NCBI GenBank assembly: GCA_019308705.1
Contig: JAFDHW010000040.1
Location: forward strand, 1-15,649
Length of the DNA: 15,649 nucleotides
Reading direction: 5' to 3'
Source of the DNA: Deltaproteobacteria bacterium
GTDB lineage: Bacteria > Desulfobacterota > Desulfobacteria > Desulfobacterales > Desulfatibacillaceae
Numbering within the stretch: the first letter of the stretch is position 1; the number at the start of each line of letters is the position of its first letter. Under the pieces are notes generated by a model that saw only the letters and a list, made by a program, of their open reading frames with translations, did no database searches and was not told the DNA's origin. A program made the translations under genes and the position numbers. This document shows, one piece after another, positions 5,814-14,032 of this stretch.

Positions 5814-7018
5814 ACGTCGGCGATTTGTCCCGGATGCCGGACGCCCGCGGCCACTTTGGCCCCTACGGCGGCCGGTACGTGGCGGAAACCCTCATGCCCG
5901 CGCTCCTGGAGCTGGACGAGGCTTATGCAACGGTGCGGGAGGACGGGCAATTTCAACAAGCATTAAAGGACTTGTTTTCCTCGTACTCCGGGCGGCCCAC
6001 GCCGCTTTTTTTTGCCGGCCGGCTCACGGAGAAGGCGGGCGGGGCCAAGATTTATCTGAAGCGCGAGGACCTGGCCCACACGGGCGCGCACAAGATCAAC
6101 AACACCTTGGGCCAGGCGCTTTTGGCCCGGTGGATGGGCAAGAACAAGCTCATTGCGGAAACCGGCGCGGGCCAGCACGGGGTGGCCACGGCCACGGCCG
6201 CGGCCTTGTTCGGCATGGAGTGCAAAATCTTCATGGGCACCGAGGACGTGCGGCGCCAGGCGCCCAACGTCTCCCGCATGGAGCTTCTGGGGGCCCAGGT
6301 GGTGCCCGTGGACGCGGGGTCGTCCACCTTGAAGGACGCCATGAACGAGGCCATGCGCTACTGGGTGGGGGCGGTGGAGGACACCTACTACGTCATCGGG
6401 TCCGTGGCCGGGCCGCATCCCTATCCTCAGATGGTGCGGGACTTCCAGCGCGTCATCGGCGACGAGGCCAGGGAGCAGATTCTTGCCGCCGAAGGAAGGC
6501 TGCCGGACCTCTTGGTCGCCTGCGTGGGCGGCGGGTCCAACGCCATGGGGCTTTTCTACCCCTTTGTGAACGACGGCGTGGCCATGGTGGGGGTGGAGGC
6601 CGGCGGGATGGGCGTTTCCACGGGCAAGCACGCCGCCACCCTGGGCGCGGGGTCCGTTGGCGTGCTTCACGGGTCCAAGTCCTACGTGCTGCAGGACGAG
6701 CACGGCCAGATCAAGGAGGCCCACTCCATCTCCGCGGGCCTGGACTACCCGGGCGTGGGGCCGGAACACTCCCTGTTCAAGGACCTGGGCGTGGCCGCCT
6801 ACGTGTCCGTCACCGATGACGAGGCCCTGGACGCGTTCCACGCCCTGGCGCGGGCCGAGGGCATCCTTCCGGCCATGGAAAGTTCCCACGCCCTGGCCCA
6901 GGCCATGAAGGAGGCCGCGAACCGGCCAAAGGAGCAAGTCATCCTGGTGAACCTCTCCGGCAGGGGGGACAAGGACCTGTCCATTGTCATGGAAAACCGG
7001 AAAGGCATTGTGCCATGA
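5810..7018 (+). CDS. trpB: tryptophan synthase beta chain
   Basis: A 402-residue PLP enzyme that condenses indole with serine to form Trp, acting with TrpA in an alpha2beta2 complex with an indole tunnel. It is TrpB1-type, the partner of TrpA, with the start [19 protein letters not shown]. The PLP lysine is K95 in HTGAHKINN. The catalytic glutamate E117 lies in ETGAGQHG, and the PLP-phosphate loop GGGSNAMG is at 240-247. [17 protein letters not shown] and LSGRGDKD are further signatures. The length is that of the canonical form, and the long extension typical of TrpB2 is absent. The start overlaps the trpF stop and the stop overlaps the trpA start, both by ATGA. This coupling fits the obligate 1:1 subunit ratio. 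GAGGGG lies about 9 bases before the start, inside trpF. Confidence 0.98.
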   Translation: MNVGDLSRMPDARGHFGPYGGRYVAETLMPALLELDEAYATVREDGQFQQALKDLFSSYSGRPTPLFFAGRLTEKAGGAKIYLKREDLAHTGAHKINNTLGQALLARWMGKNKLIAETGAGQHGVATATAAALFGMECKIFMGTEDVRRQAPNVSRMELLGAQVVPVDAGSSTLKDAMNEAMRYWVGAVEDTYYVIGSVAGPHPYPQMVRDFQRVIGDEAREQILAAEGRLPDLLVACVGGGSNAMGLFYPFVNDGVAMVGVEAGGMGVSTGKHAATLGAGSVGVLHGSKSYVLQDEHGQIKEAHSISAGLDYPGVGPEHSLFKDLGVAAYVSVTDDEALDAFHALARAEGILPAMESSHALAQAMKEAANRPKEQVILVNLSGRGDKDLSIVMENRKGIVP

Positions 7019-7806
7019 GCCGCATATCCCATACCTTCGAGAAGCTTTCCGCGCGCGGGGAAAAGGCCCTGGTGGCGTTCCTTTCCGCGGGCGATCCGGA
7101 CCGGGAGCGCTCCATGGCCGCCATCCGGGCATTGGTGGAAGGCGGCGCGGACGTGCTGGAGCTGGGGGTGCCGTTTTCCGACCCCACGGCGGACGGCCCG
7201 GTGATCCAGCGGGCCAGCCAGCGGGCGCTTTCCGCGGGCATGACCCTTCCCGGCGTGCTTTCCATGGCCGGGGAGATCCGCGCCGAGTTCCCGGACCTGC
7301 CCGTGGTGATCTTTTCCTATTACAACCCCATCCTGTCCATGGACGGCCGGTTCCACGCCGAGGCTGTGGCCGCGGGCGCGGACGGGCTTCTGGTGGTGGA
7401 TTTGCCTGTCGAGGAGTCCGACGAGCTCACCGGCTCCTGGGACGAGGGCCTGGACTTCATCCGGCTGGTGGCCCCCACCACGCCCAAAGAGCGCATGAAA
7501 GCCATCTGCGAGAAGGCCTCGGGGTTCGTGTACCTGGTTTCCATGACCGGCGTCACGGGCTCGGAGGGGCTCAAGCAGGAGGTCGCGGCCACGTGCGCCC
7601 GGGCGGTGAAATCCGTGACCGGTCTTCCCCTGTGCGTGGGGTTCGGAGTGTCCACGCCGGAGCAGGCCGGGCTTCTTTCCCGCGCCGCGGACGGCGTGGT
7701 GGTGGGCAGCGCGTTCTGCAAGATGCTGGAGCAGGGCGCTGCCCCGGATGAACTGCGGGATTTTGCCGCGTCCTTGAAACAGGGCATGAAGGAATCCGGC
7801 AAATGA
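7015..7806 (+). CDS. trpA: tryptophan synthase alpha chain
   Basis: A 263-residue beta/alpha barrel that cleaves indole-3-glycerol phosphate to indole and glyceraldehyde 3-phosphate, feeding indole to TrpB. The catalytic pair E49 and D60 is intact in the block [19 protein letters not shown] (47-65) and carries the same numbering as in enteric Trp[25 protein letters not shown] and [10 protein letters not shown] are conserved substrate-loop and phosphate-binding motifs. The start overlaps the trpB stop (7015-7018) and the stop overlaps the trpC start (7803-7806). Neither the sequence nor the length is unusual. Confidence 0.98.
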   Translation: MSRISHTFEKLSARGEKALVAFLSAGDPDRERSMAAIRALVEGGADVLELGVPFSDPTADGPVIQRASQRALSAGMTLPGVLSMAGEIRAEFPDLPVVIFSYYNPILSMDGRFHAEAVAAGADGLLVVDLPVEESDELTGSWDEGLDFIRLVAPTTPKERMKAICEKASGFVYLVSMTGVTGSEGLKQEVAATCARAVKSVTGLPLCVGFGVSTPEQAGLLSRAADGVVVGSAFCKMLEQGAAPDELRDFAASLKQGMKESGK

Positions 7807-8600
7807 GCGGGATTCTGGACATCATCCTGGATCACAAGAAGCAGGAGGTGGAAGCAGCCCGCATCCGCACGCCCCTGGCGGACCTGAAACAAAAGGCCCT
7901 GGACAGGGAACCGGGCAGGGGGTTCTCCCTGCGGCTGAAGGAGCCGGGCCGGTTCGGGGCCAACATCATCGCGGAGATCAAGCGGGCGTCGCCCTCGGCC
8001 GGGAGCATCCGGGCGGACCTGGACGCGGGGGCCCAGGCCGGGGCCTACGAGCGCGGCGGGGCCGAGGCCCTTTCCGTGCTCACGGACCAGCGGTTTTTCT
8101 CCGGCACGCCGGAAGACCTCCAGGCCGCCCGGGCCGCGTGCCTTTTGCCCGTACTGCGCAAGGATTTCATCGTGTCCGAGTACCAGGTGTGGGAATCCGC
8201 GGCCATGGGCGCGGACGCGGTGCTGCTCATCGTGCGCGCCCTGGACCCGGGGTTTTTGCGCCACGCGCTTTCCCTGTGCGCGGAGGTGGGCCTGGACGCC
8301 CTGGTGGAGGTGCACGGCGAGGAGGAACTTCAAACCGCGCTGGACGCGGGCGCGGCCCTTTTGGGGGTGAACAACCGGGACCTTTCCACCTTCACCACGG
8401 ACCTGGCCGTGACCGAGCGCATAGCCGCGCTGGTCCCGCCGGCCGTCGCCCTGGTGGCGGAAAGCGGGGTGAGCGAACGGGCGCACATCACCCGGCTGCT
8501 TTCCGCCGGGGTGCACAACTTCCTCATCGGCACCGCCCTGGCCGGCCACCCGGACCCGGCCGCCAAGCTGGCGGAGCTTCTGGGGAGAGCGGGGCAATGA
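7803..8600 (+). CDS. trpC: indole-3-glycerol phosphate synthase
   Basis: A 265-residue barrel enzyme that closes the indole ring, converting CdRP to indole-3-glycerol phosphate with loss of CO2 and water. The key residues are visible in order: E58 and K60 in IIAEIKRASPSAG, K120 in LRKDFI, E169 in LVEVHGE, N190 in GVNNRDL, and E220-S221 in VAESGVS. These correspond to the known catalytic and binding set of the family. It is a single-domain protein, not the TrpC-TrpF fusion of enteric bacteria. Its place after trpA, rather than next to trpD or trpF, is not the common order. It overlaps trpA upstream and aroB downstream, each by ATGA. Confidence 0.98.
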   Translation: MSGILDIILDHKKQEVEAARIRTPLADLKQKALDREPGRGFSLRLKEPGRFGANIIAEIKRASPSAGSIRADLDAGAQAGAYERGGAEALSVLTDQRFFSGTPEDLQAARAACLLPVLRKDFIVSEYQVWESAAMGADAVLLIVRALDPGFLRHALSLCAEVGLDALVEVHGEEELQTALDAGAALLGVNNRDLSTFTTDLAVTERIAALVPPAVALVAESGVSERAHITRLLSAGVHNFLIGTALAGHPDPAAKLAELLGRAGQ

Positions 8601-9625
8601 AGGAATACGTGGTCCGCGGCCTGTTGGGAGACTCCCGCGTCCTGGTGGGCGAATCCCTGGACAGCCTGGCCGCGCTTTTGCCCGAGCGGGGCGTGCTCCT
8701 GGTCACGGACGAGAACGTGGACCGGCTCTACGGGGACAGGCTGCCGGATTTTCCCAAGATGGTGCTCCCTCCCGGCGAAGCCGAAAAAACCCTGGACACG
8801 GCCCGGGAAGTGTACAGGCGGCTGGTTCGGCTGGAAGCCGGGCGCGACTGGTTCCTCTGCGGCGTGGGAGGCGGCGTGGTGTGCGACCTTGTGGGGTTTG
8901 TCGCCTCCACCTACGTGCGGGGCATGGGGTTCGGGTTCTGCGCCACCACGCTTTTGGCCCAGGTGGACGCCTCGGTGGGCGGCAAGAACGGGGTGAACTT
9001 CGAAGGCTACAAGAACCTGGTGGGCGCCTTCAACCAGCCCCGGTTCGTGGTGTGCGACCCGGCGGTGCTTGCAACCCTGCCGGAAGAGGAAGCGGCCTCG
9101 GGCCTGGCCGAGGTGGTCAAGCACGCGGCCATCGCGGACCCGGACCTGTTCACGTTTCTGGAGGAAAACGCCCGGGAGGCCAGGGGCCTTGCCCCCGAGG
9201 CCGTGTTGCGTATGGTGGGAGACTCCGTGCGCATCAAGAGCGCCGTGGTGAGCGAGGACGAGCGCGAGGCCGGCAGGCGGAAGGTCCTGAACTTCGGCCA
9301 CACCCTGGGCCATGCCCTGGAGAAGGCCGCCGGGGTGAGCCACGGGTACGGCGTGTCCGCGGGCATGGCCGCCGCGGCCCGGCTTTCCGTGGACATGGGC
9401 CTGCTGGCGGAAGAGGAGGCCCGGCGGCTGGAAAACCTGCTTTTGTCCCTGGGCCTGCCCCTGTCCCTTTCCGCGGACCGCCGGGCCGTGGCCGACGCCC
9501 TGTTGCGGGACAAGAAGCGCGCCGGGGATACCCTGGACTATGTGCTGCTCTCCGGCCTGGGTACCGCCGTGGCGCGTCCCGTGCCCGTGAAGAAGCTTCT
9601 CGCCCTTTTGGGGCTTGACAGTTGA
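8597..9625 (+). CDS. aroB: 3-dehydroquinate synthase
   Basis: A 342-residue NAD- and metal-dependent enzyme converting DAHP to 3-dehydroquinate, the second shikimate step. Visible motifs are the NAD-binding GVGGGVVCDLVGFVASTYVRG (split at about 89-109), TTLLAQVDASVGGK (117-130) with NGVNF, and NLVGAFNQP (140-148). The zinc ligands are E172 (GLAEVVKHA), H235 (LNFGHTLGHALE) and H249 (SHGYG). The usual VIGDLAGF is VVCDLVGF here, a mild change. The start overlaps the trpC stop (ATGA, 8597-8600), so it belongs to the operon. It closes the operon opened by aroF, the enzyme that makes its substrate. No clear intrinsic terminator follows; the next recognisable signal is the promoter at 9641. Confidence 0.97.
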   Translation: MKEYVVRGLLGDSRVLVGESLDSLAALLPERGVLLVTDENVDRLYGDRLPDFPKMVLPPGEAEKTLDTAREVYRRLVRLEAGRDWFLCGVGGGVVCDLVGFVASTYVRGMGFGFCATTLLAQVDASVGGKNGVNFEGYKNLVGAFNQPRFVVCDPAVLATLPEEEAASGLAEVVKHAAIADPDLFTFLEENAREARGLAPEAVLRMVGDSVRIKSAVVSEDEREAGRRKVLNFGHTLGHALEKAAGVSHGYGVSAGMAAAARLSVDMGLLAEEEARRLENLLLSLGLPLSLSADRRAVADALLRDKKRAGDTLDYVLLSGLGTAVARPVPVKKLLALLGLDS

Positions 9626-9640
9626 TTTCCTTCTCCCTCC

Positions 9641-9669
9641 TTGACCCGCTTCCAAGGTTTTCCTATAAA
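9641..9669 (+). promoter_or_regulatory. sigma70-type promoter of the efflux operon
   Basis: TTGACC (9641-9646), a 17-base spacer and TATAAA (9664-9669): each hexamer differs from consensus at one position. The start should lie near 9676, giving a 5' untranslated region of about 100 bases before the ATG at 9779. It lies 15 bases after the aroB stop, so the efflux genes can be expressed independently of Trp control, although read-through from aroB is possible. Confidence 0.78.
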
Positions 9670-9683
9670 GAACGTCTGCTCGG

Positions 9684-9728
9684 CATGGGAATCTAACGAA
9701 TTGTTTTGGCATTAAATAGTTTCCCATG
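9684..9728 (+). promoter_or_regulatory. 8-bp inverted repeat in the efflux 5' untranslated region
   Basis: CATGGGAA (9684-9691) and TTCCCATG (9721-9728) are perfect inverted copies separated by 29 A+T-richer bases. Lying just downstream of the predicted start, it could be a regulator-binding site or an RNA stem, or possibly part of the end of the aroB transcript. No regulator gene sits nearby to decide. Confidence 0.4.
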
Positions 9729-9757
9729 GGGCCGGTTTCTTTTCTCCCACATTTTTG

Positions 9758-9773
9758 CCTCCCCTGGAGGGGG
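9758..9773 (+). promoter_or_regulatory. Shine-Dalgarno of the adaptor gene, inside a small hairpin
   Basis: The strong ribosome-binding site GGAGGGGG (9766-9773) lies 5 bases before ATG9779. CCTCC (9758-9762) can pair with GGAGG (9766-9770) over a 3-base loop, which would mask the site. The short stem could tune translation; it could also be chance in G+C-rich DNA. Confidence 0.45.
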
Positions 9774-9778
9774 TTTTC

Positions 9779-10786
9779 ATGCGATACGTCGCGCTTGCGC
9801 TGGCCGCCTTCCTGGCCTTTGCGGCAGGGGGCCGCGCCCAGGACCTCGTGGTCCGCGAGGCCTATCAGGACGCCACCCTGTCCGGCTACACCCGGGCGGA
9901 CACCACCATCACCCTGTCCGCCGAGGTCTCGGGCCGGGTGGTGGCCGCCAACTACGACATGGGCGACCGGGTGGGGGAGGGCCCGTTCTACGAGATCGAC
10001 GACACCTTCATCACCTTCCAGGTGCGCGCGGCCAAGGCGGCCCTGGAAGCAACGGAGGCGGCCTTAAACAGGGCCAAGTCCATGGAAGCCTACCTGCATA
10101 AGGAATACCTGCGCATCGAAAAGCTCCACGAGGGCGACCGGGCCAGCGAGGTGAAACGGGACGCCGCCAAGCAGGAGTGGGAGCAGGCCCGGCTGCAGAT
10201 CCAGGCGCTTTCCGCGGAAAAGAAGGCCCGGGAGGTGGACTTGGCGCGCCTTGTGGAGCAGCGTGCCCGGTACGACGTGTACGCGCCCATCGGCTACACG
10301 GTGGTGCACCGGCTGGTGGAGCCGGGCGAGGTGGTGAACCCCCAGGTGCCGCTGGCCCGGGTGGGGGATTTCAACACCCTGGTGGTTCCCATGTGCTTAA
10401 CCAGCCAGGAGCTTGCCGCGGTCAGGGCCCTGGGCGAAACCTTTGAGGCAAACCTGGAGGGCCAAACCGCCACGGTGTCCATCTACCGGGTGAACCCGGA
10501 GTTCAACGAGACCACCCGCAAGCGCTGCCTGGAGCTTCTGATCCAGGATTACCCCGGAGAACGCCTGGGAGGATTGAAGCTTTCCTTTGCCGTTTCCGTG
10601 AAGGCCGAGGGCGTGCTGGTGCCCAAGGCGGCCGTGCAAAGCCGCTATGAAAACCCCCGGGTGCAAACCGCGGACGGAAAGACCGTGAACCTTCTGGTGC
10701 TGGGCGAGTCCGGCGATTACCTGCTGGCCGCCGAGGACCCCCGCCTTCCCGTGGGCGCGAAACTTGCGCCGGCCGGCAACCCCTAG
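9779..10786 (+). CDS. RND efflux periplasmic adaptor (membrane fusion protein)
   Basis: A 335-residue HlyD/AcrA-type adaptor that links the RND pump to the outer-membrane channel across the periplasm. A Sec signal peptide is clear: MRYVALALAAFLAFAAGGRA, cleaved probably before QDL. There is no lipobox cysteine, so unlike AcrA it is probably not lipidated. The first lipoyl half is about residues 40-75 (TITLSAEVSGRVVAANYDMGDRV split over this stretch). A long charged helical hairpin follows (about 80-165). The second lipoyl half (YAPIGYTVVHRLVEPGEVV) comes at about 172-190, then beta-barrel and membrane-proximal segments. At 335 residues it is short for the family. ATG9779 is preferred over in-frame alternatives because of the GGAGGGGG 5 bases upstream and the signal peptide directly after it. 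The permease starts 12 bases after its stop. The substrate cannot be inferred. Confidence 0.93.
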   Translation: MRYVALALAAFLAFAAGGRAQDLVVREAYQDATLSGYTRADTTITLSAEVSGRVVAANYDMGDRVGEGPFYEIDDTFITFQVRAAKAALEATEAALNRAKSMEAYLHKEYLRIEKLHEGDRASEVKRDAAKQEWEQARLQIQALSAEKKAREVDLARLVEQRARYDVYAPIGYTVVHRLVEPGEVVNPQVPLARVGDFNTLVVPMCLTSQELAAVRALGETFEANLEGQTATVSIYRVNPEFNETTRKRCLELLIQDYPGERLGGLKLSFAVSVKAEGVLVPKAAVQSRYENPRVQTADGKTVNLLVLGESGDYLLAAEDPRLPVGAKLAPAGNP

Positions 10787-10798
10787 CAGGAAGCATCC

Positions 10799-13700
10799 AT
10801 GAAGCCCCTGGTCCGCTTCACCCTCGCCCAGACCGTGTTCATCAACGTGATCTTCGTGGTCCTGGTGGTGGCGGGCGTGTTCGCGCTTTTCTCCTCGCCC
10901 ATGGAGAACCTGCCCGAAGTGGACATGGGCGTGGTGTTCGTGCGCACCAACTATTACGGCGCATCCGCCGAAGACGTGGAAAAGCTGGTCACCTCCAAGA
11001 TCGAGGAGGCCCTGGAGGACATGGACTCGGTGGAGTACATCGAGTCGCACTCCTACCGCAACTACTCCTCCGTGAAGGTCAAGTTCCTGGACGACACGGA
11101 CTACCCGGACCTCTACGACGAGATTCGGTTCCGCATCCTTTCCGTGAAAAAGGAGCTCCCCCCCGGGGCCGAGGACCCCACCTTCCTGCACATCGACACC
11201 CACGAGTGGATGCCCGTGATCGTGGTCCACGTAGCGGGCGACGTGCCCCACACCACGCTGAGGCTTCTGGCCGAGGAGCTTAAAACCCGCATCCTGGCCG
11301 TGGAAGACGTGCGCTCCGCGGAGCTGAGAGGCAAGTTCGACCGGGAGTTCCACGTGTCCCTTTCCCCGGAGAAACTCCGCGCACACGGGGTCACCTTCGG
11401 CCAGGCGGCCCGGGCCATCGCCAGCGCCAACACCAAGATCCCCACCGGCCGGTTCGAGACCCAGGGCACGGAGTTCATGCTGGACGCGGGCAAGAAGCTC
11501 ACCAGCCAGTCCGAGGTGCTTTCCATCGTGGTGAAAAAGGACGGGGACGGGAACTTCGTGCGGGTGAAAGACCTGGTGACCTCGGCGCGGCTGTCCTACC
11601 GCGATCCGTTCACCATCTACTCGGTGAACGGCAAGGACGCGCTCCATTTGTGGGTGACCAAGGAGAAGTCCGGAAACGCCCTGGACATCTCCGAAAAGGT
11701 GAAGGCCGTGGGCGAGGCGTTCGGCCGCCAGCACGAAAAGGACGGCATCTCCGTGGTGTTTTCCAACGACTCCACCATCGAGATCTCCGATTCCCTGAAC
11801 ACCCTGGGCGGCAACCTCATCCTGGGCATGATCCTGGTCACCGCGGTGCTGTGGATGACGCTGGGCTTTAGAAACGCCATGTTGACGGCCATCGGCATCC
11901 CGTTCTCGTTTCTGTGCACCTTCCTGGTCATGCGGGCCACCGGGCTTTCCCTGAATACCATCACCCTGTTCTCCTTCGTGCTGGTCACGGGCATCATCGT
12001 GGACGACGCGGTGATTATCATGGAGAACTCGTTCCGGCACCGGCAGATGGGCAAGGGCCGGCGCCAGGCCGTGGTGGACGGCACCGCCGAGGTCATGATG
12101 CCCGTGGTGGCCTCGGCGCTCACCACCGTCGTGGCCTTTCTGCCCATGCTCATCATGACCGGGTACTTGGGCGACTTCTTCTCCTATGTGCCAAAGACCG
12201 TCACCTTCGCCCTGTTGGCCTCGCTTTTGGAGGCTTTGTTCATCCTGCCCGTGCACATCCTGGACTGGGGGCCCAAGAAGCTGCCCGAGGACGTGGTGAG
12301 TGACGAGGAAGACCCCTACCACCACCTGCGGACCGGCCCCTTTGCGCCCCTGTGGGTGGTGTACCGCCGGTTGGCGTCCTGGCTTCTGGACCACAAGGCC
12401 GTGGCCATGGCGCTTGCACTGGGGTTGTTTTTCGCCGCGGTGGTGCCCCTGGGCCTGTCGCTTTCCGGCAAGGTGCCCCTGATCCGGTCCCAGTTTTTCC
12501 CCTCCAACTACTTCCGCTACCACGTGACCCTGGACATGCCTCTCGGCACGTCGCTCACCGCCACGGACCAGGCGGTGCGCGCGATTTCGAAGTTCATCAT
12601 GGGCATGGGGCCGGGGCAGGCCCAGGCCGCGGTGGGCACCGCGGGCATGTACGAGCAGGAGGACTACCAGATCCGGTCCGGCGATTACTACGGCCAGGTC
12701 GTCGTGACGCTTCCCCATGAAGGGAAACGGGATTTCCCGGAGAACCCGAAAAACGACCCCATGGTCCACCTGGATTACGTGCGCAGGCAACTGGACGCCT
12801 TTGTGGCAAAGAACTGGCCCCAGGGCGGGAGGCCGGTGGTGCGGCTGTTCGAGGAGCAGGTGGGGCCGCCCTCGGGCAAGCCGGTGAACATCCGGGTCAC
12901 GGGAACCACCATGGAAAGCGCCCTTGCGGCCGCGGATTTTCTGGAGGCCTACATGCATTCGTCGCCCGAGCTTGCCGACGTGTTCGGGGTGGAGGACGAC
13001 CGGCCGGATTCCCAGAAGACGGTGGTCTACACCGTGGACCAGGACGCGGCCTACGAGTACGGCATCGACCCGTCCATGGTCACCTCGGTCCTTGCCGGAG
13101 CCCTGTCCGGCTACCCGGCGGGCATGTTTCGGGCCGTCGACGAGGAGGTGCCCCTCATGGTGCGCGTCGCCCGCACCAGGGACCCGGCCAACATGTCCCT
13201 GGCCGGTTTCTCCCTGCCCGCGGACGTGCTGAACCTCCCCGTGGTGGAGCACGCGGCCGCGCCGGTGTACGTGAAGGACCTGGTGAACATCCAGTACATC
13301 CCGGAGTCCACGGTGAAGAACCGCTACGAGGGCAAGCCCACGGTGACCATCACCGCGGACATCAAGGAAGGCTCGCACCTGTCCACGGCCCGGACCCAGC
13401 TTCTGTTGTCCAAGCACTTCGAGGCCAACCAGGAGAAGTTTCCCGGCGTGTCCCTGTCCTGGGCCGGGGAGTTCGAGGCCACCCAGAAGAGTTTCAATTC
13501 CCTGTATCTCGCCTTTGTCGTAGCGGTGCTGGCCATCTACATGATCCTGGCCTCCCAGTTCAACGACTATTTCCAGCCGGTGATCATCATCTCCGCGGTG
13601 CCCTTCGCCCTCACCGGCGTGGTGTTCGGGCTCATGCTCACCCGCACGGTGTTCACCGTGGGGTCCATGATGGCCATCGTGGGGCTTACCGGCGTGGCGG

Positions 13701-14032
13701 TGAACAACTCGCTGTTGCTCATCGATTTCATGAACAAGCGCTTAAAGACCGGCAAGAGCCTGCGGGACGCGGTCATGGAGTCCTGCGCGGCGCGGCTTAG
13801 GCCCGTGGTCATCACCACGGTGACCACGGCGCTGGGCCTGTTGCCCATGGCCATCGGCATCCCCTCCAAGAGCATCTCCTGGGCGCCCATGGCCGTGGCC
13901 TTCGTGTCGGGCCTGTTTTCCGCCACCCTGCTTTCCCTGCTCATGGTGCCGGTGCTCTACGAGATCCTGGAGGACCTGCGGGCGAAGCTGGGCTTGTCCA
14001 CCGTCCAGTCCGAAGGCGCAGGAGGGTTGTGA
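10799..14032 (+). CDS. RND-family efflux permease (AcrB/HAE-like)
   Basis: A 1077-residue inner-membrane pump, the energy-using part of a tripartite exporter. The topology is that of the family: TM1 at about 11-31, a large periplasmic loop, a TM2-6 bundle at about 335-487, TM7 at about 534-553, a second large loop, and TM8-12 at about 902-1055. The proton-relay pair D402-D403 is present in TM4 (GIIVDDAVIIMEN), showing a proton-driven transporter. In TM10 the lysine of AcrB (K940) is replaced: the segment reads GVAVNNSLLLIDF, with N969-N970 at that place. The TM8-9 signature MILASQFNDYFQPVIIISAVPFALTG (split) is typical of hydrophobe/amphiphile exporters and unlike metal pumps such as CusA. 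The start has CAGGAAG (10787-10793) upstream. Its TGA shares one base with the ATG of the outer-membrane gene. Substrate unknown: drugs, bile-like compounds, lipids or solvents are all possible. Confidence 0.95.
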   Translation: MKPLVRFTLAQTVFINVIFVVLVVAGVFALFSSPMENLPEVDMGVVFVRTNYYGASAEDVEKLVTSKIEEALEDMDSVEYIESHSYRNYSSVKVKFLDDTDYPDLYDEIRFRILSVKKELPPGAEDPTFLHIDTHEWMPVIVVHVAGDVPHTTLRLLAEELKTRILAVEDVRSAELRGKFDREFHVSLSPEKLRAHGVTFGQAARAIASANTKIPTGRFETQGTEFMLDAGKKLTSQSEVLSIVVKKDGDGNFVRVKDLVTSARLSYRDPFTIYSVNGKDALHLWVTKEKSGNALDISEKVKAVGEAFGRQHEKDGISVVFSNDSTIEISDSLNTLGGNLILGMILVTAVLWMTLGFRNAMLTAIGIPFSFLCTFLVMRATGLSLNTITLFSFVLVTGIIVDDAVIIMENSFRHRQMGKGRRQAVVDGTAEVMMPVVASALTTVVAFLPMLIMTGYLGDFFSYVPKTVTFALLASLLEALFILPVHILDWGPKKLPEDVVSDEEDPYHHLRTGPFAPLWVVYRRLASWLLDHKAVAMALALGLFFAAVVPLGLSLSGKVPLIRSQFFPSNYFRYHVTLDMPLGTSLTATDQAVRAISKFIMGMGPGQAQAAVGTAGMYEQEDYQIRSGDYYGQVVVTLPHEGKRDFPENPKNDPMVHLDYVRRQLDAFVAKNWPQGGRPVVRLFEEQVGPPSGKPVNIRVTGTTMESALAAADFLEAYMHSSPELADVFGVEDDRPDSQKTVVYTVDQDAAYEYGIDPSMVTSVLAGALSGYPAGMFRAVDEEVPLMVRVARTRDPANMSLAGFSLPADVLNLPVVEHAAAPVYVKDLVNIQYIPESTVKNRYEGKPTVTITADIKEGSHLSTARTQLLLSKHFEANQEKFPGVSLSWAGEFEATQKSFNSLYLAFVVAVLAIYMILASQFNDYFQPVIIISAVPFALTGVVFGLMLTRTVFTVGSMMAIVGLTGVAVNNSLLLIDFMNKRLKTGKSLRDAVMESCAARLRPVVITTVTTALGLLPMAIGIPSKSISWAPMAVAFVSGLFSATLLSLLMVPVLYEILEDLRAKLGLSTVQSEGAGGL

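Noticed and set aside
9615..9620. TTGACA at the very end of aroB as a -35 element
   Set aside because: No -10-like hexamer lies 16-18 bases downstream. The TTGACC/TATAAA pair starting at 9641 is much better.
10397..13417. Very long minus-strand open frame (about 1000 codons) opposite the adaptor and RND permease genes
   Set aside because: It is the antisense shadow of G+C-rich codons. The product is rich in H, G, V and R, has no domain I recognise, and the + strand encodes textbook proteins over the same stretch.
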